This document shows positions 25,494 to 35,462 of a DNA stretch of 64,000 nucleotides, in pieces (positions within the stretch are counted from its first letter, which is position 1; every line of letters starts with the position of its first letter). The DNA comes from Clostridiales bacterium (lineage in GTDB: Bacteria; Bacillota_E; Sulfobacillia; Sulfobacillales; JAIMBI01). The stretch is from positions 1-64,000 of the forward strand of contig DAHVOH010000004.1 of the NCBI GenBank assembly GCA_027318915.1. The letters run 5' to 3'. The notes below the pieces were generated by a model that did no database searches, was not told where the DNA came from, and worked only from the letters and a program-made list of their open reading frames with translations. A program made the position numbers and the translations under genes.

Positions 25494-26789
25494 TTGACCC
25501 ATGAGGTTTGGGGCGCCCTGGTGGTCCTGGTGGTGCTGCTGGGTTTCTCCGCCCTGTATTCCATGGCGGAAACCGCGATGATGTCGCTCTCGCGCGGGCG
25601 GGCGCGGCAATTGGCGGAAGACGGCGTGCCGCAGGGCCGCACATTGGAGGCCATGAGTCAGCAGCCGAACCGCATCCTGGGGACCGTGCTGGTGGGCAAC
25701 AATCTGGCCAACATCGCGGCTTCGGCGGTGGCGACGGCGATGTTTCTGCGCGCGTACGGGCAACTGGGCATCACCGTCTCGACCGTGGTCATGACGATTG
25801 TCATTCTGCTGGTGGCGGAAATTACGCCCAAGACCTACGCCGCCCACCACCCCGACAAAGTGGCGGTGCGGCTCGCCCCTTTTCTGGTGGTGTCGGCCGC
25901 CCTCTTCACGCCGGTGGTGCGCGTCCTGACGGCGGTGGGTGTGGGGGCGCTGCGGCTGGTGGGCGTCCGCGCCGAGGGCGGCCGGCTGGTCACCGAGGAG
26001 GAGATCCGGACCCTGGTGGACGTGGGCCAGGAGGAAGGATTGCTGGAGGCGGAAGAGCGGGAGATGATTCAGGGCATCTTCGAGCTCTCCGACACGCCGG
26101 TGCGGGAGGTGATGGTGCCGCGCATCGACATTGACGCCATTGAGCTCAAGGCGACGCTGCGCGAGGCGTGGGAAGCCGTGATTCAGGCCGGCCATTCGCG
26201 TCTGCCGGTGTACCGGCGGACCGTGGACGACATCGTGGGGATGATGTATGCCCGCGACATCCTGGCCTACGTGCGGGAGCGTTCGCTGGACACCCCGGTG
26301 GAGTCGCTGCTGCGCCCGGTGTACTACGTTCCGGAAAGCAAAAAAGTGGATGAGCTGCTGCGTGACTTTCGCCACGAGCGCACCCACATCGCCGTGGTGC
26401 TGGACGAGTTTGGCGGCACGGCGGGCCTCGTCACCATCGAGGACTTGTTGGAGGAGATTGTCGGCGAAATTCAGGACGAGTATGACCGGGACGAGCCCGA
26501 GATGCGCGAATTGGAGCCGGGCGTCCGGTACGAAGTGGACGGGCGGGTGGCGCTCGACGACCTGAAGGAGCGCTGGGGCATCGACTTGGATGCCGAAGAC
26601 ATCGATACCGTGGGCGGATTTATCCTACACTTGCTGGGACGGGCTCCGGTCCAGGGAGAGACGGTGCGCTTCGGTCCCTGGGAACTGACGGCGGCCAACG
26701 TCACCGGGCGGCGCGTCAAGCGGCTGACCCTGCGCCGGGTGGAGCCGGGGCCGGAGCCGTCCGATGCCGCCGGGGGCGAGCGCGATTAG
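25494..26789 (+). CDS. CNNM/CorC-family membrane protein (hemolysin-like)
   Basis: A 431-residue protein with a DUF21/CNNM transmembrane domain (residues 1-180, including the NNLANIAASA helix and EITPKTYAAHHPDKVA). Two CBS domains follow (about 200-320: VPRIDIDAIELKATLREAWEAVIQAGHSRLPVYRRTVDDIVGMM, then HIAVVLDEFGGTAGLVTIEDLLEEIVGEI). A CorC_HlyC domain closes the protein (about 335-415). Homologues export magnesium or other cations; hemolysis is historic naming. TTG start without a strong ribosome-binding site is the best candidate. It sits between dgkA and cdd. Confidence 0.9.
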   Translation: MTHEVWGALVVLVVLLGFSALYSMAETAMMSLSRGRARQLAEDGVPQGRTLEAMSQQPNRILGTVLVGNNLANIAASAVATAMFLRAYGQLGITVSTVVMTIVILLVAEITPKTYAAHHPDKVAVRLAPFLVVSAALFTPVVRVLTAVGVGALRLVGVRAEGGRLVTEEEIRTLVDVGQEEGLLEAEEREMIQGIFELSDTPVREVMVPRIDIDAIELKATLREAWEAVIQAGHSRLPVYRRTVDDIVGMMYARDILAYVRERSLDTPVESLLRPVYYVPESKKVDELLRDFRHERTHIAVVLDEFGGTAGLVTIEDLLEEIVGEIQDEYDRDEPEMRELEPGVRYEVDGRVALDDLKERWGIDLDAEDIDTVGGFILHLLGRAPVQGETVRFGPWELTAANVTGRRVKRLTLRRVEPGPEPSDAAGGERD

Positions 26790-26838
26790 GGCGGCGGGCG
26801 GGGACAGCCATACGTGGCGGAGAGAAGAGGGCGGGCCT

Positions 26839-27267
26839 GTGGATGACGAGACCGCGCTGAGCGGCGACATGTTGGAGAGCTTGCTGGCCCGGGCGGTGCA
26901 GGCGATGGATCTGGCCTACGCGCCCTATTCCGGCTATCCGGTCGGCGCGGCCATCCTGTTGGCGAGCGGGGAGACGGTGGTGGGGGCAAACATTGAAAAC
27001 GCGTCGTATCCCGTCTCGCTCTGCGCCGAGCGGTCCGCGGTCGCCCACGCGCTCGCGCTGGGCGAGCGTCGACTGCTGGCCGTCGCGGTGGCCAGTCGGG
27101 GCGAACCTCCGGCGCCGCCCTGCGGCGCCTGCCGGCAAGTTCTGATGGAGTTCAATCCCGACATGACGGTGGTGGTGGGGGGGCCAACCGGACCGTGGCG
27201 CCGGTTTCTCCTCCGCGACCTGCTGCCGGAGAGCTTTGGCCCCGGACATCTCGGCCATGGCGTATAA
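26839..27267 (+). CDS. cdd: cytidine deaminase
   Basis: A 142-residue enzyme of pyrimidine salvage (cytidine to uridine). Substrate segment YAPYSGYPVGAAILL, NIENASYPVSLCAERSAV (zinc Cys and catalytic Glu) and PPCGACRQVLMEF (two zinc Cys) are all intact, which is the homotetrameric type. GTG 26839 was taken as start with GAGGGCGGG upstream. The 3' end overlaps era by 11 bp. Confidence 0.95.
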   Translation: MDDETALSGDMLESLLARAVQAMDLAYAPYSGYPVGAAILLASGETVVGANIENASYPVSLCAERSAVAHALALGERRLLAVAVASRGEPPAPPCGACRQVLMEFNPDMTVVVGGPTGPWRRFLLRDLLPESFGPGHLGHGV

Positions 27268-28150
27268 AAGCGGCTTTGTGGCGCTGCTGGGCCGGCCCAA
27301 CGTGGGCAAGTCCACGCTGCTCAACCGACTGGCGGGCCGCAAGGTGGCCATCGTGACGCCCAAGCCGCAGACGACCCGGACGCGCCTGCGCGCCATCATC
27401 ACGACGGGTGCCGCGCAGATGGTTGTGGTCGACACGCCGGGCATCCATCGTCCGCGGACCAAATTGGGGGCGGCCATGGTCAAAAGTGCGCAGGGCGCCG
27501 CGCGCGACATGGACCTCCTCTGGCACGTGGTGGACCTGACCCGCGAACCCACGCCCGAGGATCGTTGGGTGGTCAGCCTGTTGACGCGTCATGACGCCCC
27601 GGCCTGGCTCATCGCCAACAAGCAGGACGCGGCCGCCGACTGGCGCCGGAGTTTGGCGCCTTACCGGGAACTCCACCAATACCAGGCCATCTATCCCGTC
27701 TCCGCGCTGACCGGCGCCGGCATGGACGTCCTGCTCGAAGATGCGATCGCCGCCCTGCCGGAAGGCCCTCAGCTGTATGAGGCGGAAACCGTCACCGACC
27801 AGGCTGAGGATTTCTACATCGCCGAAGTGATTCGGGAGAAGGTTCTGGAACTGGCGCGTGACGAAGTGCCCCATGCGGTCGCGGTGGTGGTGGAGGAGAA
27901 GATCCGGCGCCGGCCGGATCTGATGTACATACGGGCGCACCTGTATGTGGAGCGCGAGAGTCAACGCGGCATCCTGGTGGGTGAGGGCGGGCGCATGAGC
28001 CGCGAGATCGGACGCCGCGCCCGCGCAGACTTGGAGACGTATTTTGGGCACCAGGTGTATTTGGATCTGTGGGTCAAAGCCGAGAAAGGATGGCGCGACC
28101 GGGAGGACTGGCTGCACCGATTCGGCCTGACCACCCGAGGGCGTGAGTAA
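27257..28150 (+). CDS. era: GTPase Era
   Basis: A 297-residue GTPase acting in 16S rRNA processing and 30S assembly. G1 is GRPNVGKST, G2 region TPKPQTTRTR, G3 DTPGIHRP and G4 NKQD. The C-terminal KH domain includes ILVGEGGRMSREIGRRARADLE and VYLDLWVKAEKGWRD. ATG 27257 lies inside the end of cdd. The stop overlaps recO by one base. Confidence 0.97.
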   Translation: MAYKSGFVALLGRPNVGKSTLLNRLAGRKVAIVTPKPQTTRTRLRAIITTGAAQMVVVDTPGIHRPRTKLGAAMVKSAQGAARDMDLLWHVVDLTREPTPEDRWVVSLLTRHDAPAWLIANKQDAAADWRRSLAPYRELHQYQAIYPVSALTGAGMDVLLEDAIAALPEGPQLYEAETVTDQAEDFYIAEVIREKVLELARDEVPHAVAVVVEEKIRRRPDLMYIRAHLYVERESQRGILVGEGGRMSREIGRRARADLETYFGHQVYLDLWVKAEKGWRDREDWLHRFGLTTRGRE

Positions 28151-28917
28151 TGGCCGAAGTGCGGGACCGGGTGGTGGTGCTGCGTCACCGTCCGTACCGG
28201 GAAAACGACGCCCTGGTCACGGCGTTCGGGCAGAGTCAGGGCAAGCTGTCGGCTGTCGCCAGGGGCGTGCGCTCCATGAAGGGCCATCTCGCCGCGGGCG
28301 TCCAGGCGCTGACCTTGGCGCAATGGACGCTGTACCAGGGCCGCTCGTCCCTGATGACCGTGACCCAGGCGGAAGCGGAGCGCCACTATCCGCACATCCG
28401 CCAGGACCTGGAGCGCACGGCCCGCGCGGCCATGCTGGCGGATTTGGTGGACGAGCTGTGGTCCGAGCACGACGCCGACCGCGCGGCCTTCCGCCTGCTC
28501 GAGGAAGGGTTGGCCGGTTTGGAGGGCGGGCGGCCGCCGGCCGCGCTGTTCCTGGCCGGCTTGTGGCAGCTGCTGCGCGAGGGGGGGTTCAAGCCGGATT
28601 TTGTCGAGTGCAGCGCCTGCGGGGCGCCCCTGGGGGACGGCCCGGCCGGGTGGCGGCCGGCCACCGGCCCGCTCTGTGCCCGCTGTCGCGCCGGATCGGA
28701 TGCGGGCATACCGCCCGGAGGGCTGGCCTGGCTGCGACGGGCGGAGCTGTTGCCGCCCGACCGGCTGGGCACCGTGGTGGCCAGCCGGCGCATGCTGAAC
28801 GAGCTGGAGCGGCAGGCGCACGACTATGTCGTCTATCATTTGGGAAGGGTGCCCCGCGCGTTTCGGTTCTGGGATCAGATTGCACCGCACTGGCCCGAGG
28901 AAGGAGAATCGTCGTGA
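28150..28917 (+). CDS. recO: DNA repair protein RecO
   Basis: A 255-residue RecFOR pathway protein that anneals single strands and loads RecA. The OB fold is at the start (VVLRHRPYRENDALVTAFGQSQGKLSAVARGVRS), followed by a helical domain and a zinc finger formed by CSACG (about residue 154) and CARC (about 176). It sits between era and glyQ, the normal Firmicutes order, and overlaps glyQ by 4 bp. Confidence 0.95.
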   Translation: MAEVRDRVVVLRHRPYRENDALVTAFGQSQGKLSAVARGVRSMKGHLAAGVQALTLAQWTLYQGRSSLMTVTQAEAERHYPHIRQDLERTARAAMLADLVDELWSEHDADRAAFRLLEEGLAGLEGGRPPAALFLAGLWQLLREGGFKPDFVECSACGAPLGDGPAGWRPATGPLCARCRAGSDAGIPPGGLAWLRRAELLPPDRLGTVVASRRMLNELERQAHDYVVYHLGRVPRAFRFWDQIAPHWPEEGESS

Positions 28918-29774
28918 CCTTGCAGGACGTCGTCCGCCGGTTGGAAGAGTATTGGGGGTCTCAGGGGTGCCTGGTCGGGGTGCCCTACGACGTCGAAAAG
29001 GGCGCCGGCACCATGAATCCGCTGACGTTCTTTCGCATGCTGGGACCCGACCCCTGGCGGGCCGTCTACGTGGAGCCGTGCCGGCGCCCGGTGGACGGCC
29101 GCTACGGGGACAACCCCAACCGCGTGTTTCAACACTTCCAGATGCAGGTGGTGTTGAAGCCGGCGCCCGATGACGTGGTGGACCGGTACTTGGACAGTCT
29201 GCAAGCGCTGGGGCTCAGTCGGGCCGCGCATGACGTGCGGTTCGTGGAGGACAATTGGGAGGCCCCCAGTCTAGGCGCGTGGGGACTGGGCTGGGAGGTG
29301 TGGCTGGATGGGATGGAGATCACCCAGTTCACGTACTTTCAGCAGATGGGGGGATTGGAGTGCCGGCCGCCGGGCGCGGAAATCACTTATGGACTGGAGC
29401 GGCTGACCAGCTACCTGGTGGGCAGTCCTGACATCTGGGGCATCGAGTGGGCGCCCGGGGTGTCGTATGCCGATCTGTGGCGCCGGAGCGAGTTTGAGCA
29501 CGCCACTTACACATTTGAGCAAGCCGATCCCGAGCGCCTGATCGCCCGGTTTGAAGACGCCGAGCAGGAGGCCCGGCGTCTGCTGGACCTGAATTTGGTC
29601 TATCCCGGGTACGAGTTTGTGCTCAAGGCGTCGCACGTGTTCAACCAAATGGATGCCCGCGGCGCCATCTCGGTCACGGCCCGCCAAGCCTATTTGGGCC
29701 GTGTGCGGCATCTGGCGCGCCTGGCGGCCGAGCGGTGGCTGGCGCAACGGCATCCCGAGCTGGTGCCGGCATGA
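28914..29774 (+). CDS. glyQ: glycine-tRNA ligase alpha subunit
   Basis: A 286-residue catalytic subunit of the alpha2-beta2 bacterial glycyl-tRNA synthetase. Class II motifs are visible: EKGAGTMNPLTFFRMLG, YVEPCRRPVDGRYGDNPNR, and AEITYGLERLTSYL. GTG start behind GAAGGAG, overlapping recO. Here the two subunits are separate genes, with glyS overlapping by 4 bp. No T-box leader is seen because the gene lies inside an operon. Confidence 0.97.
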   Translation: MTLQDVVRRLEEYWGSQGCLVGVPYDVEKGAGTMNPLTFFRMLGPDPWRAVYVEPCRRPVDGRYGDNPNRVFQHFQMQVVLKPAPDDVVDRYLDSLQALGLSRAAHDVRFVEDNWEAPSLGAWGLGWEVWLDGMEITQFTYFQQMGGLECRPPGAEITYGLERLTSYLVGSPDIWGIEWAPGVSYADLWRRSEFEHATYTFEQADPERLIARFEDAEQEARRLLDLNLVYPGYEFVLKASHVFNQMDARGAISVTARQAYLGRVRHLARLAAERWLAQRHPELVPA

Positions 29775-31825
29775 TTCCGTTTGCCCTGGAGTTGGGCGTC
29801 GAGGAAATGCCGAGCGGGGTCATGCCGGACTTGGTGCGTCAACTCGACGCCGCCCTCACGGAGGCTCTCACGCGCCATCGGCTCGCTTGCCGGGACCTGG
29901 CGGTGGATGCCAGTCCGCGTCGCCTGTGGGCGACGGGGCACGTGGCGGCTCGGCAGGAAGCGGAGCTCCGGGTGGTGAAGGGCCCGCCTCTGGAGCGGGC
30001 CCGGCAGGCGGACGGGAGCTGGAGTGCGGCCGCCGCCGGGTTCGCGCGGCGCGTGGGCCTGCCGGTGGACGCCCTGGCGGAGGGCGAGGGGGACGAGCGC
30101 GGCTATCTGGTGGCGACGGTGGTGAGCCCGACGGAGCCGGCGGACCGGGTCCTGGCGCGCGTGTGGCACGAGGCCGTGGGGGCGCTGGCGGCGCCGCGGA
30201 CCATGCGGTGGACGGAACACGATTGGCGCTTCGTTCGTCCGGTGCGCTGGATCCTGGCGCTTGTGGGCGAGGCGGTGCTGGACGTGTCCGAATTCGGCCT
30301 GAAGGCCGACGCCCGCACCTACGGCAATCGCACCGATCACCCGGGTCCGGTGGCGGTGGGGCGGGCGGACCAGTATCGGCCCGCGTTGATGGCCGCCGGG
30401 GTGGAGCTTTCCACCGCCGCGCGCCGCCGGCGCATCCGCGACGGGGGCGAGGCGCTGGCGCAGACGGTGGGGGGCCGCTTGGCGGTTCACCCCGGCCTGT
30501 TGGAGGAGGTCGCCAATCTGGTGGAATGGCCGACACCGTTCCTGGGGCACTTTGACCCGGAGTTCTTGACCGTGCCGGCACCCGTTCTGGAGACGGCCAT
30601 GGTGCACCACCAGCGTTATTTTCCGATTCGGGACGAGGCGGGCCGGCTGCTGCCCGCCTTTGTGGGCGTGCGCAACGGTGAGGGCGTGGATTTGGCGCAG
30701 GTGCGGGCCGGCAACGAAAAGGTGCTGCGTGCGCGCCTGGCCGACGCCCGCTTCTTCTACGCCGAGGACCGGAAGCGTCCCCTGGCCGACCGCGTGACGG
30801 ATCTGGACGGCGTGGTGTTCCATGGGCGCCTCGGCACGTACGGCGACAAGCGGCGGCGGATGAGGGCGCTGGCCGAAGCCGTCGGGCCCGATCTGGGACT
30901 CGACGCCGACGAGATGGAGGCTCTCGCGACCGCCATGGATCTGGCCAAGGCGGATCTGCTGACGCGGGTGGTGGGGGAGTTTCCGGAGCTGGAGGGCATT
31001 ATGGGCGGGGTCTACGCGCGGCAGGAGGGCGTGTCCGCCGCGGCGGCGGACGCGGTGGCCGAGCAGTACCATCCCGAAGGCCCGGAGGACCGCCTGCCCG
31101 CAGGGCGGGTGGGCCAGGCGCTGGCGCTGCTGGACCGCTTGGACACCTTGGCGGGGTTTCAACGGGCCGGGTTGAAGCCGCGCGGTTCGGAAGACCCGTT
31201 CGCGCTCCGCCGGGCAGGTCTGGGTGTGGTTCGCCTCCTCATGGAAGGGGCGCTGGCCCCGGTGGATCTCGGGGATCTGGTGCGCGGCGCGCTCTTCGTG
31301 CATGAAACGGACGATCCCGCCATGGCCGAGGACTTGGCCGATTTTCTGCGGGCGCGCGCCCGGGGGTACTGGACCGGCCGATTTCGCGGCGATGTGATTG
31401 AAGCGGCGCTGGCCGGCTCCGCCCCTCTGGCCTCACTGCCCCAACGGCTGGCGGCGCTGGCCGAGCGCCTGGACCGCGACGACTTTACGACCTTGGTCGT
31501 GGCCTTCAAGCGGGCCAGTCATCTGAGCCGCGGCACGCCGCCCGCCTCCGGGGGTCAATATTCGGACCCGGCGGAGCGGGCGCTCGGTGAGGCCCTCGCC
31601 CAGGCCCGGGCGGCCAGCGACCCGCTGGCCGCCGGCCAAGCCTACTGGGACGCGGCCACGGCGCTCGGGGCGCCGGTGGACCGCTTCTTCGCCGACGTGC
31701 TGGTCATGGATCCGGATCCGGCCGTGCGGGCGCGGCGCTTGGGCCTGCTGGCCGCCGTGGCGGAGTTCCTGCGCCGGGGCGCCGATCTGGGGCGCATCAC
31801 AGGGGAGCGAGGAGGGATCGGATGA
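29771..31825 (+). CDS. glyS: glycine-tRNA ligase beta subunit
   Basis: A 684-residue tRNA-binding subunit paired with GlyQ. Features include the N-terminal FALELGVEEMPSGVM, the HD-like middle region with MVHHQRYFPIRDEAGRLLPAFVGVRNG and RLADARFFYAEDRKRPL, the TLAGFQRAGLKPRGSEDPFALRRAGLG stretch, and the C-terminal anticodon-binding region with FFADVLVMD. Full length for the family. It overlaps the PPDK regulator gene by 4 bp. Confidence 0.97.
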   Translation: MIPFALELGVEEMPSGVMPDLVRQLDAALTEALTRHRLACRDLAVDASPRRLWATGHVAARQEAELRVVKGPPLERARQADGSWSAAAAGFARRVGLPVDALAEGEGDERGYLVATVVSPTEPADRVLARVWHEAVGALAAPRTMRWTEHDWRFVRPVRWILALVGEAVLDVSEFGLKADARTYGNRTDHPGPVAVGRADQYRPALMAAGVELSTAARRRRIRDGGEALAQTVGGRLAVHPGLLEEVANLVEWPTPFLGHFDPEFLTVPAPVLETAMVHHQRYFPIRDEAGRLLPAFVGVRNGEGVDLAQVRAGNEKVLRARLADARFFYAEDRKRPLADRVTDLDGVVFHGRLGTYGDKRRRMRALAEAVGPDLGLDADEMEALATAMDLAKADLLTRVVGEFPELEGIMGGVYARQEGVSAAAADAVAEQYHPEGPEDRLPAGRVGQALALLDRLDTLAGFQRAGLKPRGSEDPFALRRAGLGVVRLLMEGALAPVDLGDLVRGALFVHETDDPAMAEDLADFLRARARGYWTGRFRGDVIEAALAGSAPLASLPQRLAALAERLDRDDFTTLVVAFKRASHLSRGTPPASGGQYSDPAERALGEALAQARAASDPLAAGQAYWDAATALGAPVDRFFADVLVMDPDPAVRARRLGLLAAVAEFLRRGADLGRITGERGGIG

Positions 31826-32643
31826 CGGCCACGGTGCTGGTGGTGTCGGATTCGCTCGGTGAGACGGCCGAGCAGGTGGTGCGGGGCGCGGCCATCCAGT
31901 TTGACGGGGGCGCCGGCGGGGTGCGGGTGGAGCGGGTGCCGCACGTGGACAGCGTGGAGGCGGTGGAGCGAGCGGTGGCTCACGCGCAGGCCCGGGCGCC
32001 GTCCCTCATCGTCTACACTCTGGTCAAACCGGAGCTTAGGCGCTGTCTCAACAGCTGTGCGGACGGCGCGGGCGTGCCCCACATCGACCTGTTGGGCCCC
32101 ACCTTAGAGGCGCTGGCGCAGGCGCTGGGCAAAGAGCCGCACCTGGTGCCGGGGCTGACGCATCGTCTGGACCGGGAATACTTTGACCGCGTTGAGGCGG
32201 TGGAGTTTGCCGTGAAGTACGACGACGGCAAGGACCCCGCCGGGGTGCTTCTGGCCGACGTGGTGATTCTGGGCGTGTCGCGCACCTCGAAGACCCCGGT
32301 GTCCTTGTACCTGGCCAATCATCGGCTCAAGGTGGCCAACATTCCGTTGGTGCCGGAAGTGCCGGTGCCGGCCGAGGTGTTCCGGGCCGGCCGAAAGAAG
32401 TGTGTCGGCCTGGTGATTGACCCGGATCTGCTGGCCAACATCCGGCGCCAGCGTCTGAAGGCCATCGGCTTGTCGGCCGCGTCCCCGTATGCCAGCGCGG
32501 ACCGCATCATGCAGGAACTGGATTATGCCTGGGATGTCTACCGGCGGCTGGGCTGTCCCGTGGTTGATGTCACCAACCACGCCGTGGAAGAGACGGCCAG
32601 CCGGATCTTGGAAATCGTACAACAGGAGGGACGTGCGGGATGA
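31822..32643 (+). CDS. pyruvate, phosphate dikinase regulatory protein (PDRP)
   Basis: A 273-residue bifunctional kinase/phosphorylase of the DUF299 (YqfL/PpsR) family that switches PPDK on and off by phosphorylating a threonine beside its catalytic histidine. The start VLVVSDSLGETAEQVVRGAAIQF, the P-loop ADVVILGVSRTSKTP and the C-terminal DVTNHAVEETASRILE are all diagnostic. It is coupled to glyS before it and ppdK after it, so regulator and target are made together. Confidence 0.96.
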   Translation: MTATVLVVSDSLGETAEQVVRGAAIQFDGGAGGVRVERVPHVDSVEAVERAVAHAQARAPSLIVYTLVKPELRRCLNSCADGAGVPHIDLLGPTLEALAQALGKEPHLVPGLTHRLDREYFDRVEAVEFAVKYDDGKDPAGVLLADVVILGVSRTSKTPVSLYLANHRLKVANIPLVPEVPVPAEVFRAGRKKCVGLVIDPDLLANIRRQRLKAIGLSAASPYASADRIMQELDYAWDVYRRLGCPVVDVTNHAVEETASRILEIVQQEGRAG

Positions 32644-35273
32644 GTCGATGGGTGTTCTATTTCGAAGAGGGATCCAAGGACGATCGGGCCCGCTTGGGCG
32701 GCAAAGGGGCCGGGCTGGCGGAGATGAGCCGGATCGGCCTGCCGGTGCCGCCGGGATTCACCATCACCACCGAGGCGTGCAATGCCTATCAGCGTGATCG
32801 CGCCGTCCCGCCCGATTTGATGGCCGAGGTGTTTGAGCACCTGGAAGGATTGGAAAAACGGGTGGCCAAACGTCTCGGTGACCCCGAGCAGCCGCTTTTG
32901 GTCTCGGTCCGCTCGGGGGCCGCCATCTCCATGCCGGGAATGATGGACACGGTGCTCAATTTGGGGCTGAATCGGGCGACGGCCGCCGGGCTGGCCCAGC
33001 TGACCGACAACCCGCGGTTTGCGCTGGACAGCTACCGCCGGTTCATTCAAATGTTCGGCAATGTCGTCATGCACATGGAACACGGAGGCTTTGAGGACAT
33101 CCTGGCCCAGGTCAAGGAGGAGATGGGGGTTCGGGAAGATCAGTCGCTGTCCGAAGACGCGTTGCATCTGGTCATCGATCGCTATCTCGCCCACGTGCAA
33201 TCGGTCGCGGGCCGCGAGTTTCCAGAGGACCCCAAGGTGCAGCTGACCATGGCCATCGAGGCCGTCTTTGACTCCTGGAACAATCCGCGCGCCCAGGTGT
33301 ATCGCCGCATCAACAAGATTCCCGACGATCTGGGCACGGCGGTCAATGTGCAGTCGATGGCGTTCGGCAATATGGGGGACACGTCCGGCACCGGCGTGCT
33401 GTTCACCCGCAACCCCAACACGGGCGATCCCGGCCTGTACGGGGAGTTTTTGACCAACGCGCAGGGCGAGGACGTTGTGGCCGGCATCCGCACGCCGCGG
33501 CCCATCGCCGAGCTGGAGCGGGTGCTGCCGGCCACCTACCGTCAGCTGCAGGAGGTTTGCCACCTGCTGGAGACCCACTATCGGGACATGCAGGACATTG
33601 AGTTCACGGTGGAGCGCGAACGGCTCTATGTGCTGCAAACCCGCACCGGCAAGCGCACGGCCCGGGCCGCGGTGAAGGTGGCCGTGGATATGGCCCGGGA
33701 CGGCATCATCACGCGGGAGGAGGCGGTGCTGCGGCAAGACCCGGAACAGGTGCGGCAGCTGCTGTACCGGCAAATCGATCCGGGGGCGGTGGTGCAGGAG
33801 ATTGCCCGCGGTCTCCCGGCGTCGCCGGGCGCGGCGGCGGGACAGGTGGTGTTTGACGCCGACGAGGCCGAGCGTCGGGGCAACGCCGGCGAGCGCGTGA
33901 TCCTGGTGCGCCCGGAGACGACGCCGGACGACATTCACGGCATCGTGGCGGCCCAGGGGGTGCTCACCAGCCGCGGGGGCATGACCTCGCACGCCGCCAT
34001 CGTGGCGCGGGGCATGGGCAAGCCCGCCGTCACCGGCTGCGACATGGTTCAGATTGACGTGGCCCGCGGTCAGTTTGTGGCCGTGGAAGCGGTGGTGCGG
34101 GCCGGCGACGTCATCACCATCGACGGGGCCACGGGGCGGGTTATCGTCGGCGAAGTGCCCACCGTGGAACCACGGCTGTTTCCCGAGTTCGAGACGCTGC
34201 TGGAGTGGGCGGACGGGTTTCGGCGCCTGGGTGTGGAGGCCAACGCCGACACGCCCGAGGATGCGGCCCGCGCGCGCGCGTTTGGCGCCCAGGGCGTGGG
34301 ACTCTGTCGGACGGAGCACATGTTTATGGGACAAGATCGCCTGCCGGTGGTGCAGGAGATGATCCTGGCCGAGGCGGCGGAGAACCGCAAGCGGGCGTTG
34401 GCGCAGCTGCTGCCCATGCAGGAGGAGGGCTTCTACGGCATCCTGAAGGCGATGGAGGGCTTGCCGGTCACCATCCGCCTGCTGGACCCGCCGCTGCATG
34501 AGTTCCTGCCCGATCCGGCCGAGGTGGCCGAAGCGTTGGCGCGCGCGGAGACGGCCGGCAACGAGGCGGAGGCTGTCCATCTGGCCCAGGTGGAGCGGCG
34601 GGCGCGGGCGCTGCAGGAATTCAACCCCATGCTGGGATTCCGCGGCGTCCGCTTGGGTCTCGTCTATCCGGAGATCTACGCCATGCAGGCGAGGGCCATC
34701 TTCCGGGCCGAGGGGCGACTGCTGCAGGAGGGGTTCGACCCGCACGTGGAAGTGATGATTCCGCTGGTGGGCATCGCGGCCGAGTTGGAACACATGGCGA
34801 CGCTGGTGGCCGGAGTCAACGCGGAGGTGGCGCGCGCCACGGGACGCGAGTTGCCCTACAAGCTGGGCACCATGATCGAGGTGCCGCGGGCGGCCCTGAC
34901 CGCGGCGGAGATTGCGCCGACCGCTCAGTTCTTCTCGTTCGGCACCAACGACCTGACCCAAACCACCTTCGGCTACAGCCGTGACGACGCGGAGTCCAAG
35001 TTTCTGCCCACGTATCTGGCCGACAAAATTCTCACCGACAATCCCTTCGTCACCCTCGACCAGCCGGGGGTGGGCCGGTTGATTGAGTGGGCGGTGGCCG
35101 ACGGGCGGCGGGTGCGGCCGGATCTGCACATCGGCATCTGCGGCGAACATGGGGGCGACCCGGCTTCGATCGCGTTCTGCCACCGGGTGGGTCTGGATTA
35201 TGTGAGCTGCTCGCCCTATCGGGTGCCCATCGCCCGCCTGTCGGCGGCTCAGGCGGCGCTCCAGCAGCGATAA
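32640..35273 (+). CDS. ppdK: pyruvate, phosphate dikinase
   Basis: An 877-residue enzyme interconverting pyruvate + ATP + Pi and PEP + AMP + PPi, for gluconeogenesis or PPi-based glycolysis. The nucleotide-binding domain starts FEEGSKDDRARLGGKGAGLAEM. The swivelling His domain has the phosphorylated His in GGMTSHAAIVARGMG, the threonine there being the regulator's target. The PEP domain includes GLCRTEHMF, SFGTNDLTQTTFGYSRDD and GICGEHGGDP. Expression with its regulator implies post-translational control. A strong hairpin follows about 100 bp after the stop. Confidence 0.98.
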   Translation: MSRWVFYFEEGSKDDRARLGGKGAGLAEMSRIGLPVPPGFTITTEACNAYQRDRAVPPDLMAEVFEHLEGLEKRVAKRLGDPEQPLLVSVRSGAAISMPGMMDTVLNLGLNRATAAGLAQLTDNPRFALDSYRRFIQMFGNVVMHMEHGGFEDILAQVKEEMGVREDQSLSEDALHLVIDRYLAHVQSVAGREFPEDPKVQLTMAIEAVFDSWNNPRAQVYRRINKIPDDLGTAVNVQSMAFGNMGDTSGTGVLFTRNPNTGDPGLYGEFLTNAQGEDVVAGIRTPRPIAELERVLPATYRQLQEVCHLLETHYRDMQDIEFTVERERLYVLQTRTGKRTARAAVKVAVDMARDGIITREEAVLRQDPEQVRQLLYRQIDPGAVVQEIARGLPASPGAAAGQVVFDADEAERRGNAGERVILVRPETTPDDIHGIVAAQGVLTSRGGMTSHAAIVARGMGKPAVTGCDMVQIDVARGQFVAVEAVVRAGDVITIDGATGRVIVGEVPTVEPRLFPEFETLLEWADGFRRLGVEANADTPEDAARARAFGAQGVGLCRTEHMFMGQDRLPVVQEMILAEAAENRKRALAQLLPMQEEGFYGILKAMEGLPVTIRLLDPPLHEFLPDPAEVAEALARAETAGNEAEAVHLAQVERRARALQEFNPMLGFRGVRLGLVYPEIYAMQARAIFRAEGRLLQEGFDPHVEVMIPLVGIAAELEHMATLVAGVNAEVARATGRELPYKLGTMIEVPRAALTAAEIAPTAQFFSFGTNDLTQTTFGYSRDDAESKFLPTYLADKILTDNPFVTLDQPGVGRLIEWAVADGRRVRPDLHIGICGEHGGDPASIAFCHRVGLDYVSCSPYRVPIARLSAAQAALQQR

Positions 35274-35376
35274 GCCGGGCACGTGGCGAGTCGGAGCGCG
35301 GCAGGGTCGGCAGGCGGCGTCGCGGCGCCGCCGGGAAGCGCCCCCCTTCCGTCGGGGATCCGACGCCAGGACCGAG

Positions 35377-35404
35377 CGAGCCCCCGGAACATTCCGGGGG
35401 CTCG
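35377..35404. terminator. bidirectional terminator between ppdK and a convergent gene
   Basis: A perfect 13-bp stem (CGAGCCCCCGGAA with TTCCGGGGGCTCG) and a 2-nt apex lies between the ppdK stop and the end of the minus-strand secreted-protein gene. No long T tract is present on either side. The position between convergent genes supports termination in both directions. Confidence 0.7.
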
Positions 35405-35462
35405 GCTGGCGGGCGAGGCACGCCCGCCGGGACTGCGCGCCGCGGGCTCCGGTCCCGGACGC

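Noticed and set aside
32538..35282. A 914-codon open frame antisense to ppdK
   Set aside because: It lies wholly opposite a certain gene, its translation is His/Arg/Gln/Gly-rich with no motif, and such mirror frames arise from high third-position GC.
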